Part shown: positions 1-5,863 of the stretch, in pieces
Position numbering within the stretch: position 1 is the stretch's first letter
How the letters are laid out: every line of letters starts with the position of its first letter
Assembly (NCBI GenBank): GCA_019751575.1
Contig: JAIENF010000620.1
Span: forward strand, 1-6,616
Reading direction: 5' to 3'
Origin: Burkholderiales bacterium
GTDB lineage: Bacteria; Pseudomonadota; Gammaproteobacteria; Burkholderiales; CAIKXV01
Length of the DNA: 6,616 bases
Notes under the pieces: model-generated
Told to the model about the DNA's origin: nothing
What the model saw: the letters and a program-made list of their open reading frames with translations, nothing else
Databases searched by the model: none
Translations under genes and position numbers: made by a program

Positions 1-101
1 CCCTGGTTGCGCTCGACGAGCGTGACCCGGTGCCCGTCGCGCGACAGGCACCAGGCGGTGGCCAACCCGATCACACCCGCTCCGAGGACGACGACATGCA
101 T
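1..101 (-). CDS. FAD-dependent oxidoreductase, DadA/DAO family (N-terminus only, runs off the left edge)
   Basis: Only the first 33 codons lie in the window. They encode a textbook N-terminal dinucleotide-binding fold: a short beta strand (HVVVL), the glycine loop GAGVIG at residues 7-12 (GxGxxG), a helix (LATAWCLSRDGH), then a second strand ending in Glu30 (VTLVE), the usual ligand to the adenosine ribose of FAD. The spacing and the pattern Gly-loop/TAWxLxRxGHxVTLxER closely match D-amino-acid dehydrogenase (DadA) and related DAO-family flavoproteins, which oxidise amines or amino acids and pass electrons to the respiratory chain or oxygen. The substrate cannot be assigned because the catalytic domain lies outside the window. 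The start is the ATG at 101, which places the beta strand at the very N-terminus as in DadA; a GGGA about 10 nt upstream is a weak ribosome site. The gene is divergent from the AtuA operon, so a shared pathway or regulator is possible but unproven. Confidence 0.8.
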   Translation of the reverse strand, partial: MHVVVLGAGVIGLATAWCLSRDGHRVTLVERNQ

Positions 102-104
102 GCA

Positions 105-181
105 CCGATTGTCCCACAGGGTTGGCCGCCAGCCTGCGGCTGCTCGACATTGACGGCTCACCGGGTGCCGCAGACAATCGG
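105..181. repeat. 9-bp inverted repeat in the divergent promoter region
   Basis: CCGATTGTC at 105-113 and its exact reverse complement GACAATCGG at 173-181 are separated by 59 bp and lie inside the 115-bp gap between the two divergent genes. The right arm contains the putative -10 box (GACAAT) of the rightward operon. The left arm, read on the minus strand, lies 3 nt upstream of the oxidoreductase start codon. A regulator binding both arms, possibly with looping, would fit. Chance, or two similar -10 hexamers facing apart, are the alternatives. The arms are seen directly; any function is inferred. Confidence 0.4.
150..178 (+). promoter_or_regulatory. Putative sigma70 promoter of the AtuA operon
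   Basis: TTGACG at 150-155 (5 of 6 matches to the -35 consensus) is followed after exactly 17 bp by GACAAT at 173-178 (4 of 6 matches to the -10 consensus). Transcription would begin near 185, leaving a leader of about 30 nt with the AAGGA ribosome site at 203-207. Position, spacing and lack of a rival make this the best promoter candidate in the window. A small dyad (CAGCC, 130-134; GGCTG, 138-142) lies just upstream of the -35 box. The -10 box overlaps one arm of the 9-bp inverted repeat. Confidence 0.5.
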
Positions 182-216
182 CGCGATGCCACGCAACCCC
201 GCAAGGATCCCCGCCA

Positions 217-1584
217 ATGCCGCGCCATAAGACCATCCGCATCGGTTGCGGCGCCGGTTTCCAGGGCGACAGGATCGATCCGGCGGTGATCCTCGCGGCG
301 CAGGGCCGGCTCGACTGGATGGTCCTGGAGTGCCTGGCCGAGCGCACCGTCGCGGCCGCCCAGTTGCGCCGCCTGGCAGATCCGGAGCAGGGCTACGACC
401 CGCTGCTGCGCGCGCGCATGACGGCGCTGCTGCCGCTGCTCAAGCGCGGCCGCTGCCGACTGATCAGTAACCTCGGCGCGGCCAACCCGGTCGGCGCCGG
501 ACGGCAGGTAGTCGCGATCGCCCAGGAGCTCGGCCTGTCGCTGAAGGTGGCGGTGGTCACCGGCGACGACGTGCTCGACCAGCTCGACCCGGACACGCCG
601 ACGCTCGAGACCGGGCAGCCGGTTCGCGAATACGGCCCGCCGATCTCGGCCAATGCCTACCTCGGCGCCGAGGCGATCCTGCCCGCGATCGCCACCGGCG
701 CGGACGTGATCATCACCGGCCGGGTCGCCGACCCGTCGCTGTTCCTTGCGCCGATGATCCGCGAGTTCGGCTGGCCCATCGACGATCCGACGCTGCTTGC
801 GCGCGGCACGGTGATCGGCCACCTGCTCGAGTGCGCGGGCCAGCTGACCGGCGGCTATTTCGCCGATCCGGGCCTGAAGGACGTGCGCGACCTCGCCCAC
901 CTCGGCTTCCCGTTCTGCGATGTCGGCGCCGACGGCAACGGAACGCTGGGCAAGGTAGCCGGCACCGGCGGCATGATCACGCTGCGCACGGTGAAGGAAC
1001 AGCTGCTGTACGAAGTGGCCGACCCGACCGCGTACGTGACGCCGGACGCGGTCGTCGACTTCCGCACCGTCGACCTGGTCGACATGGGCGAGGACCGGAT
1101 CCGCATCGAGAATGCCGGCGGCACCTCGCGTACCGGCACCCTCAAGGTGAGCGTCGGATACCGCGCCGGCTTCATCGGCGAAGGCGAGATCTCCTACGCC
1201 GGGCCGAACGCGCGCGCACGCGCGGAACTCGCCGGCGCGGTCCTGCACGAACGGCTGCACCACGACCTGCCCGACCTGCGCATCGACCTGATCGGCATCG
1301 ACTCCACCCATCGCACCGACTTCGGACACGGTATCGATCCGTACGAAGTCCGGCTGCGTGCCGCAGCCAGCGGTGCCACGCGCGAACTCGCCGAACGCGT
1401 CGGCCTGGAAGTGGAAGCGCTGTACACCAACGGCCCGGCCGGCGGCGGCGGCGCGCGCAAGTTCATCAACGAGCGCATCGGCATCGTGTCGACGCTGATG
1501 CCGCGCGATGCGGTGCGCAGCGGCGTGGTGCGCCTGTCGACCGACCGCGCATCCGGACCCGCCCTACCGGGGATTCCGCGATGA
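217..1584 (+). CDS. AtuA-family (DUF1446) protein, acyclic terpene utilisation-type, N-terminal-domain protein
   Basis: The 455-residue protein matches the AtuA/DUF1446 family along its length. The family is named after a gene of the Pseudomonas citronellol/geraniol (atu) catabolic cluster; its biochemical reaction is not established, so none is claimed here. Family-type blocks seen are IRIGCGAGFQGDR (7-19), ECLAE (38-42), ISNLGAANP (83-91), VVTGDD (113-118), SANAYLGAEAI (144-154), GADVIITGRVADPSLF (161-176), GHLLECAGQLTGGYF (201-215), a GTGG turn (249-252), EQLLYEVADP (261-270) and FIGEGEISYAG (319-329). A glycine run (GPAGGGG, 406-412) precedes the last block. There is no signal peptide or membrane span, so it is cytoplasmic. 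The ATG at 217 has AAGGA at 203-207, 9 nt away. Its stop overlaps the next start as ATGA, implying translational coupling. The ferredoxin-like C-terminal domain that completes longer AtuA proteins is not in this chain but is encoded by the next gene. Confidence 0.9.
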   Translation: MPRHKTIRIGCGAGFQGDRIDPAVILAAQGRLDWMVLECLAERTVAAAQLRRLADPEQGYDPLLRARMTALLPLLKRGRCRLISNLGAANPVGAGRQVVAIAQELGLSLKVAVVTGDDVLDQLDPDTPTLETGQPVREYGPPISANAYLGAEAILPAIATGADVIITGRVADPSLFLAPMIREFGWPIDDPTLLARGTVIGHLLECAGQLTGGYFADPGLKDVRDLAHLGFPFCDVGADGNGTLGKVAGTGGMITLRTVKEQLLYEVADPTAYVTPDAVVDFRTVDLVDMGEDRIRIENAGGTSRTGTLKVSVGYRAGFIGEGEISYAGPNARARAELAGAVLHERLHHDLPDLRIDLIGIDSTHRTDFGHGIDPYEVRLRAAASGATRELAERVGLEVEALYTNGPAGGGGARKFINERIGIVSTLMPRDAVRSGVVRLSTDRASGPALPGIPR

Positions 1585-1967
1585 CCGGCCGGCCTTCGAC
1601 GGTCGCGCCGGCGCCGTTGCCCCCGGGCACCCGCCTCCTGCATGAGCTCGCGCACTGCCGCGCCGGCGACAAGGGCGACACGTCGATCCTGTCGCTGTTC
1701 GCCTATCGCGCCGACGACTTCCCGCTGCTGGTGCAGCAGGTGACCGCCGAAGCGGTGGCCGCGCATCTGGAACACATCGTGCATGGTGAAGTACGCCGCC
1801 ATGTGCTGCCGAAGCTGTGCGCGCTGCAGTTCAGCTGCGAACATGCGCTGGGCAGCGGCGTCACCACCTCGATCGCCCTCGATACGCATGGCAAGGCCCT
1901 GTCGTTCGCGCTCCTCGCCATGCCGATCGCGGGCATCGCCCCCCTGCAACCGCCGGAGTCCCGATGA
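1581..1967 (+). CDS. AtuA-like C-terminal (ferredoxin-fold) domain protein
   Basis: This small gene encodes 128 residues that correspond to the C-terminal domain found fused to AtuA in longer family members. Visible signatures are HCRAGDKGDTSILSL (25-39, the RSGDKGD-like motif typical of this domain), LCALQFSCEHALGSGVTTS (79-97, corresponding to the family's aLNFv...aLgGGvt.S segment) and LDTHGKALSFALL (100-112). No secretion signal is seen, so it is cytoplasmic and probably partners the preceding AtuA-domain protein. The start is the ATG at 1581 within the ATGA overlap, preceded by GGGGA at 1569-1573. The same frame stays open far upstream (from 831), but that part translates to an arginine-rich shadow of the AtuA gene, so a long start would be wrong. 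The stop again overlaps the next start as ATGA. The first 17 or so residues are proline-rich and not part of the domain. Confidence 0.85.
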   Translation: MTGRPSTVAPAPLPPGTRLLHELAHCRAGDKGDTSILSLFAYRADDFPLLVQQVTAEAVAAHLEHIVHGEVRRHVLPKLCALQFSCEHALGSGVTTSIALDTHGKALSFALLAMPIAGIAPLQPPESR

Positions 1968-2968
1968 ACGTCCGTGTCCACGCTGCCGCGCTGCCTGCGG
2001 CCGCCGCTGCGCTGTCACTGTCCTGCGCCGTCCTCTCCACTGCGACCCATGCGCAACCGGCGTGGCCCGCCAAGCCGGTCCGCCTGCTGGTGCCGTTCTC
2101 CGCCGGCGGCGTCACCGACCTGCTGGCCCGCTCAGTCGCCCAGCGACTGGGCGAAGGCATCGGGCAGTCGGTCGTCGTCGACAACCGGCCGGGTGCGAAC
2201 ACGATCATCGCCTACGAGATCCTCGGCCGCGCCGGTGCCGACGGCTACACGCTGATGCTGGAAGGCTTCAACGGGCTGGTGCTCAATCCGCTGCTCTATC
2301 CGAAGCTGCCGTACAGCCCGGACAAGGACATCGCCCCGGTCGGCCTGATCGGCTTCTCGCCGGTGATGGTGGTGGTCAACCCGCAGCTGCCGGTGAAGTC
2401 GATCCGCGAACTGGTCGACTACGCGCGGGCCAACCCGGGCAAGCTCAACTTCGGCTCCTCGGGCATCGGCGGCGTGGTGCACATCTCGACCGAGTGGTTC
2501 ATGGCGCTGACCGGCACGCGCATGACCCATGTGCCGTACAAGGGCGGTGCGTCCGCCCTGCCCGACCTGATGGCCGGGCAGCTGCAGGTGCTGTTCAACC
2601 CGCCGATCACCGCGATCCCGATGGTCAAGGCCGGCAAGCTGCGCGCGCTCGCCGTGTCGTCGTCGAAGCGGCTGTCGGCGATGCCGGACGTCCCGACCGT
2701 GGCCGAGCTGGGCTATCCCGGCTACGACGCGGCGACCTGGTTCAGCCTGCTCGCCCGCCGTGGCAGCCCGCAGGCGATCATCGACCGATTGTCCGCGGAA
2801 CTGAAGAAGGTCGTCGACACGCCGGCGCTGCGCGAGCAGTTCGCCGCGCAGGCGATCGAGTTCCAGTGGGGCGACTCGACTGCGGTCGCCGCGCTGGTGA
2901 AGAAGGACCTCGCCCGCTGGGGCGAAGTGATCCGCAAGGGCAACATCAAGGTCGACCCGCTGCAGTAG
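1964..2968 (+). CDS. Bug-family (tripartite tricarboxylate transporter) periplasmic substrate-binding protein
   Basis: The 334-residue protein is a TctC/Bug receptor, a periplasmic two-lobed protein that typically binds organic carboxylates for a TctAB-type secondary transporter. Residues 1-30 form a signal peptide (Ala/Leu-rich core, cleavage probably after THA at 30). The first ligand loop PFSAGGVTD (44-52) has the diglycine and Asp typical of the family. Then come VVDNRPGAN (71-79), GADGYTLML (91-99), LNFGSSGIGG (161-170), THVPYKGGASALPDL (188-202), the hinge segment KAGKLRALAV (222-231) and AMPDVPTVAELG (239-250). Length is normal for the family. The start at 1964 overlaps the upstream stop (ATGA) and has GGAG at 1955-1958. 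Co-transcription with the AtuA pair suggests that it captures the substrate they process. No TctA or TctB gene is nearby, so it must use a transporter encoded elsewhere or act as a sensor. Cys21 does not sit in a proper lipobox, so a lipoprotein is unlikely. Confidence 0.92.
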   Translation: MNVRVHAAALPAAAAALSLSCAVLSTATHAQPAWPAKPVRLLVPFSAGGVTDLLARSVAQRLGEGIGQSVVVDNRPGANTIIAYEILGRAGADGYTLMLEGFNGLVLNPLLYPKLPYSPDKDIAPVGLIGFSPVMVVVNPQLPVKSIRELVDYARANPGKLNFGSSGIGGVVHISTEWFMALTGTRMTHVPYKGGASALPDLMAGQLQVLFNPPITAIPMVKAGKLRALAVSSSKRLSAMPDVPTVAELGYPGYDAATWFSLLARRGSPQAIIDRLSAELKKVVDTPALREQFAAQAIEFQWGDSTAVAALVKKDLARWGEVIRKGNIKVDPLQ

Positions 2969-2975
2969 TCGTTCC

Positions 2976-3006
2976 GGCCGTCCGGGACGCCGCGCCCCGG
3001 ACGGCC
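2976..3006. terminator. GC-rich hairpin between the convergent receptor genes (possible bidirectional terminator)
   Basis: GGCCGTCCGGG (2976-2986) pairs perfectly with CCCGGACGGCC (2996-3006) around a 9-nt loop, giving an 11-bp stem. It occupies most of the 46-nt gap between the stop at 2966-2968 and the opposing stop at 3015-3017. No T-run follows on either strand, so it is not a classical intrinsic terminator. Its position and strength still fit transcription end or 3' end protection for both receptors. Confidence 0.6.
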
Positions 3007-3014
3007 AGCCTGCA

Positions 3015-3998
3015 TCAGAGCTTCGCGCCGCTTTCCTTGACCAGCTTCGCCCACTTGATCATGTCGGCGAGCATGTACTTGCGGAAGGTCTCCGGATCGT
3101 TGCCCACCGGCTCGGAGCCGTCGGCGAGGATGCGCTCGCGCACGTCGGGCATCGCCAGCATCTTCAGCAACTCGGTGTTCAGCCGCGACACCAGCGGCTT
3201 GGGCATCTTCGCCGGGCCGGCGATGCCGTACCAGCCGACCAGCTCGAAGCCGGGCAGCGTTTCGGCCATCGTCGGCACGTCGGGCATCGCCGCGACCCGC
3301 TTCGGGGTGGTCACCGCGAGGCCGCGCAGGCGGCCGGCCCGCACCAGCGTCTGCGCCGCCTGCATGCCGGCGAAGTTGTACTGGTACTGACCCCCGAGCA
3401 GGTCGGCCAGCGCCGGGCCGGAACCCTTGTACGGGATGTGCTGCGCCTTCACCCCCGCCATCAGGTTGAACAGCTCACCCGCGAGGTGGCCACCACTGCC
3501 GATGCCGGCCGAACCGAAGTTGAGCCCGCCCTTGAAGCCGCGGGTCCACTCGACGAACTCTTTCGGCGTCTTCACCGGGCTGGCCGGATTCACGACCAGG
3601 AAGAGGCCGGCCGACGTGAGCTGGCTGATCGGCGTGAAGTCGTTCACCGGGTGGTAGGGCAGCTTCGAATTCAGCGCCGCATTGATCGTATGCTGGTGGT
3701 AGACCAGCAGCAGCGTGTAGCCGTCGGGGGCTGCACGTGCGGTGATCTCGCCGGCATTCACGCCGGACGCACTCGCACGGTTGTCGACGATGACCTGCTG
3801 GCCCATGGTCTCGGTGAGCTTGGCCGCGGTCAGCCGGGCGAGGATGTCGGTGGTGCCGCCGGGCGCAGCCGGTGTGATCAGCCGGATCGTGCGGTTCGGG
3901 TAGTCGCTCTGTGCGGCGGCGGGCAGCGCAGCCGCACAGAGCAGCACGAGCGATGCGCAGCGGGCACCGGCGACGGAAACGAACGAACGGGGTTGCAT
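3015..3998 (-). CDS. Bug-family (tripartite tricarboxylate transporter) periplasmic substrate-binding protein, second copy
   Basis: A second TctC/Bug receptor of 327 residues. The signal peptide is residues 1-29 (positive n-region with Arg4 and Arg13, core SLVLLCAAALP, cleavage likely within AAAQ). Family blocks follow: ligand loop PAAPGGTTD (43-51), VIVDNRASASG (69-79), APDGYTLLL (90-98), LNFGSAGIGSGG (159-170), HIPYKGSGPALADL (187-200), RAGRLRGLAV (220-229) and AMPDVPTMAE (237-246). The frame is open to an ATG at 4019, but that reading would translate the ribosome site itself. AAGGAGGA (plus-strand 4005-4012) is a near-perfect Shine-Dalgarno placed 6 nt before the ATG at 3998, so 3998 is the start. 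The ligand-contacting stretch after GYTLLL (VYHQHTINAAL) differs from the same region of the other receptor (EGFNGLVLNPL), so the two probably bind different ligands. It is a divergent paralogue rather than a recent duplicate. It is transcribed alone, convergently with the AtuA operon. Confidence 0.92.
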   Translation of the reverse strand: MQPRSFVSVAGARCASLVLLCAAALPAAAQSDYPNRTIRLITPAAPGGTTDILARLTAAKLTETMGQQVIVDNRASASGVNAGEITARAAPDGYTLLLVYHQHTINAALNSKLPYHPVNDFTPISQLTSAGLFLVVNPASPVKTPKEFVEWTRGFKGGLNFGSAGIGSGGHLAGELFNLMAGVKAQHIPYKGSGPALADLLGGQYQYNFAGMQAAQTLVRAGRLRGLAVTTPKRVAAMPDVPTMAETLPGFELVGWYGIAGPAKMPKPLVSRLNTELLKMLAMPDVRERILADGSEPVGNDPETFRKYMLADMIKWAKLVKESGAKL

Positions 3999-4004
3999 GA
4001 TGTG

Positions 4005-4012
4005 TCCTCCTT
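4005..4012 (-). promoter_or_regulatory. Strong Shine-Dalgarno of the second receptor gene (decides the start)
   Basis: Read on the minus strand this is AAGGAGGA, close to a full complement of the 16S rRNA 3' end, 6 nt before the ATG at 3998. It is the strongest ribosome site in the window and rules out the in-frame ATG at 4019. It predicts high translation, as expected for an abundant periplasmic receptor. Confidence 0.85.
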
Positions 4013-4083
4013 GGAACAAGGCCTGCCGGCTCGGTTTTTGGTTGCGCAGGGATGATTGCGCGGCATGACGCGGGGCGGTGCCT

Positions 4084-4097
4084 GCCGGACATCCGGC
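4084..4097. repeat. Small dyad upstream of the second receptor gene
   Basis: GCCGGA (4084-4089) and TCCGGC (4092-4097) form a 14-bp near-palindrome with a 2-bp centre, about 90 bp upstream of the receptor start. It lies in the 171-bp gap between the receptor and the YqhA gene, where the receptor promoter should be. No convincing -35/-10 pair is visible there. On the minus strand, a short GC-rich element (plus-strand GGGCCCGCCC at 4134-4143) followed by TTTT (4126-4129) could be a weak terminator for the YqhA gene. An operator role for the dyad is only a guess; GC-rich DNA yields such dyads by chance. Confidence 0.25.
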
Positions 4098-4169
4098 CGG
4101 CCCACCCTCTCGTTGCCTGCAGTCGAAAACGTCGGGCCCGCCCTTTGGCTGACCTTCCGTTGCATGCTG

Positions 4170-4667
4170 CTACTTGAGTCTAGACATGATCTGCTCAAGA
4201 TACCCGAGGATCAATGCCGAGGCGACGAAGGCCAGGTGCACGATCGTCACCCACATTATCTTCTCGTTGTCGTACTGCGGGGCGTTCAGGAAGATCTGCA
4301 GAAGGTGGATCGACGAGATCGCCACGATGGACGAGGCGACCTTTATCTTCAGGCTGCCCGCGTTGAGCTTGCCCAGGAAGGACACGTCGTCGCCGCCCTG
4401 GTCGAAGCGACTCACGAAGTTCTCGTAGCTGCTGATCATCACCATCACCAGCAGGCTGGCCACCAGCGCGGAATCGATCAGCGCGAGCATCGCCAGGATC
4501 ATCTCGCTGTCGCTGAGCGTGAACATGCCGCCAGCGACCTTGCCGAACTTGTACAGGAAGGACACCGCATACACGGCCAGTGCACCCGCCAGGCCGAGCA
4601 GGAACACCACCAGGATCCAGCGGCTGGCGAGGATGATGCGTTCAACCATCAGTTCCAGCGACTTCAT
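4170..4667 (-). CDS. yqhA: YqhA family (UPF0114) inner-membrane protein
   Basis: The 165-residue protein matches the YqhA/UPF0114 family in length (E. coli YqhA is about this size) and in its hallmark blocks: ASRWIL (14-19), SDSEMILAMLALIDSALVASLLVMVM (52-77), SSYENFVSRFD (79-89), GSLKIKVASSIVAISSIHLL (104-123) and a closing helix IMWVTIVHLAFVASALILGYL (137-157). Four hydrophobic segments are visible, near residues 17-39, 56-78, 109-127 and 137-157, so it is an integral inner-membrane protein. The physiological role of the family is not established. The frame is open further upstream to 4787, but family proteins begin just before the ERxxxASRW segment. The ATG at 4667 gives that N-terminus and has GGAG (plus-strand 4677-4680) 9 nt away. 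The GTPase gene is divergent. No operon partner is visible; the receptor gene downstream on the same strand is 171 bp away. Confidence 0.92.
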   Translation of the reverse strand: MKSLELMVERIILASRWILVVFLLGLAGALAVYAVSFLYKFGKVAGGMFTLSDSEMILAMLALIDSALVASLLVMVMISSYENFVSRFDQGGDDVSFLGKLNAGSLKIKVASSIVAISSIHLLQIFLNAPQYDNEKIMWVTIVHLAFVASALILGYLEQIMSRLK

Positions 4668-4708
4668 GCGTGCGTACTCCGTTTGACCGATACTGGACAG
4701 CCATGATG

Positions 4709-4737
4709 CCTGCCGATGTCGTCCGGCTGTCGGCAGG
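4709..4737. promoter_or_regulatory. Hairpin/dyad in the divergent YqhA-GTPase intergenic region
   Basis: CCTGCCGA (4709-4716) pairs with TCGGCAGG (4730-4737), a perfect 8-bp stem with a 13-nt loop. It lies in the 212-bp gap between the divergent YqhA and GTPase starts, about 40 nt upstream of the YqhA start. It could be an operator or a structured YqhA leader. No convincing sigma70 promoter could be assigned in either direction in this gap: TTGACC at 4683-4688 has no good -10 partner, and TTCACG/TACCAT at 4787-4817 are 19 bp apart. Confidence 0.35.
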
Positions 4738-4879
4738 GGGCCGATGATACGCAAAGATGGACGCCATGCAGATGACACCCACGGCATTCACGGCCCGCCG
4801 GTGCACAGCGCTACCATCGGAGCCTGAAGCACGGCGGCGGCCTCCCGGCGCAGCCCCACAATGGAAAGCAGGCAGAGAG

Positions 4880-5806
4880 ATGTCGATCGGATGGTTCCCC
4901 GGCCACATGGCCAGCGCCCGCAAGAAAGCGGCCGAGACGCTGGCGAAGGTCGACCTCGTGGTCGAGGTGGTCGACGCGCGGCTGCCTGGCGCGAGCAGCA
5001 ATCCGATGATCGACGCGCTGCGCCGGCACCGGCAGCGCCCCTGCCTGAAGGTGCTCAACAAGGCGGACCTCGCCGATCCGCAGGCCACCGCCGCGTGGAT
5101 GCGCGCGCTGGTCGACACCGCCGAGAAGGGCGACAAGGTGCAGGCGGTCGCATTGACCTGCCGCAAGGCTTCCGACGTTGCACGCATCCCGAAGCTGGCC
5201 CAGGCCCTTGCACCGCACCGGGACAATCCGCTCAAGCCGTTGCGCCTGATGGTGATGGGCATCCCCAACGTGGGCAAGTCGACGCTGATCAACGCGCTGG
5301 CGAAGCGCAGGGTGGCCAACGTCGGCGACGAGCCGGCGGTCACCAAGAGCCAGCAGCGGATCGATGTCACCGACCAGCTGGTGCTGTTCGACACGCCGGG
5401 CCTGCTCTGGCCACGCATCGAGCATCCGACCGACGGCCTGATGCTCGCCGCGAGCCATGCGGTCGGGGTGAATGCCTACATCGACGAGGAAGTCGCCAAC
5501 TTCCTCGGCGAGGCGCTGGCGATGCGTTATCCGGCGCTGCTGTCCGCGCGCTACCGGATCGATCCCACGGGCATGGACGGCCCCGACGTGATCGATGCGA
5601 TCGCGCAGCGGCGAGGGTTCGTGCTGAAGGGCGGCGTGCCCGACCGTGAGAAGGCCGCGCTCGCGCTGCTCAACGACTATCGCAGCGGCGCGCTCGGGCG
5701 GATCAGCCTGGAGACGCCCGCCTCGCGCGCGGCGATGCTGGCCGCCCCGCCGCCACCGCCGCGCAACCCGGACGCGGACGATCCCGCGGCAGCCACGAGC
5801 ACCTGA
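4880..5806 (+). CDS. ylqF: Ribosome biogenesis GTPase YlqF/RbgA family (circularly permuted GTPase)
   Basis: The 308-residue protein has the permuted G-motif order diagnostic of the YlqF/RbgA/YawG group: G4 NKAD (60-63) first, a G5-like TCRKAS segment (93-98), then G1 GIPNVGKST (127-135), the G2 Thr in PAVTKS (152-157) and G3 DTPG (171-174). The N-terminus IGWFPGHMASARKK (3-16) is the family's ribosome-associated signature. A helical C-terminal domain follows (about 185-280). RbgA in Bacillus acts in late assembly of the 50S subunit; the same role here is by homology. The frame is open upstream to 4757, but family members begin M-x-I-x-WFPGHM, so the ATG at 4880 is chosen despite a weak ribosome site (AGG at 4870-4872). 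The last 19 residues or so (PPPPP, then acidic, then Ala/Thr) are low-complexity and outside the domain. It is divergent from the YqhA gene. Confidence 0.93.
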   Translation: MSIGWFPGHMASARKKAAETLAKVDLVVEVVDARLPGASSNPMIDALRRHRQRPCLKVLNKADLADPQATAAWMRALVDTAEKGDKVQAVALTCRKASDVARIPKLAQALAPHRDNPLKPLRLMVMGIPNVGKSTLINALAKRRVANVGDEPAVTKSQQRIDVTDQLVLFDTPGLLWPRIEHPTDGLMLAASHAVGVNAYIDEEVANFLGEALAMRYPALLSARYRIDPTGMDGPDVIDAIAQRRGFVLKGGVPDREKAALALLNDYRSGALGRISLETPASRAAMLAAPPPPPRNPDADDPAAATST

Positions 5807-5807
5807 T

Positions 5808-5829
5808 CCGGGCGCGCCGGACCGCCCGG
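5808..5829 (+). terminator. Possible terminator hairpin after the GTPase gene
   Basis: CCGGGCG (5808-5814) pairs with CGCCCGG (5823-5829) around an 8-nt loop, one base after the TGA stop. The 7-bp all-G/C stem would be stable, but no T-run follows (GCCCGCCGC instead), so intrinsic termination is uncertain. Its place right at the stop supports a 3' end role. Confidence 0.4.
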
Positions 5830-5863
5830 CCCGCCGCTACAAATCGAAACACCTGTGCGTCCT

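Noticed and set aside
831..1580. Open plus-strand frame leading into the small AtuA-like gene
   Set aside because: Its translation is arginine-rich shadow sequence in another frame of a strongly conserved AtuA gene; the real start is 1581.
1194..2018. Minus-strand open frame of 274 codons
   Set aside because: It spans parts of three rightward genes with clear homology and reads as Arg/Ala-rich low-complexity sequence, typical of a shadow frame in high-GC DNA.
2024..2035. Possible lipobox at Cys21 of the first receptor
   Set aside because: The residues before Cys are Leu-Ser-Leu-Ser with Ser at -3, which is not a proper lipobox, and a normal signal peptidase I site (THA) follows.
3999..4019. 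Upstream ATG at 4019 for the second receptor
   Set aside because: The extra codons are made of the Shine-Dalgarno itself and would put extra residues before the signal peptide; 3998 fits ribosome spacing.
4056..4706. Long plus-strand open frame (216 codons, rich in His/Gln) antisense to the YqhA gene
   Set aside because: The opposite strand carries an unambiguous YqhA homologue; the His/Gln content is what antisense of Met/Val/Leu-rich membrane codons produces, and there is no good ribosome site.
4021..4716. Repeated CCTGCCG(G/A) words at 4022, 4081 and 4709
   Set aside because: Only 7-8 bases long, irregularly spaced and made of common GC-rich trinucleotides; no sign of a repeat family or binding-site array.
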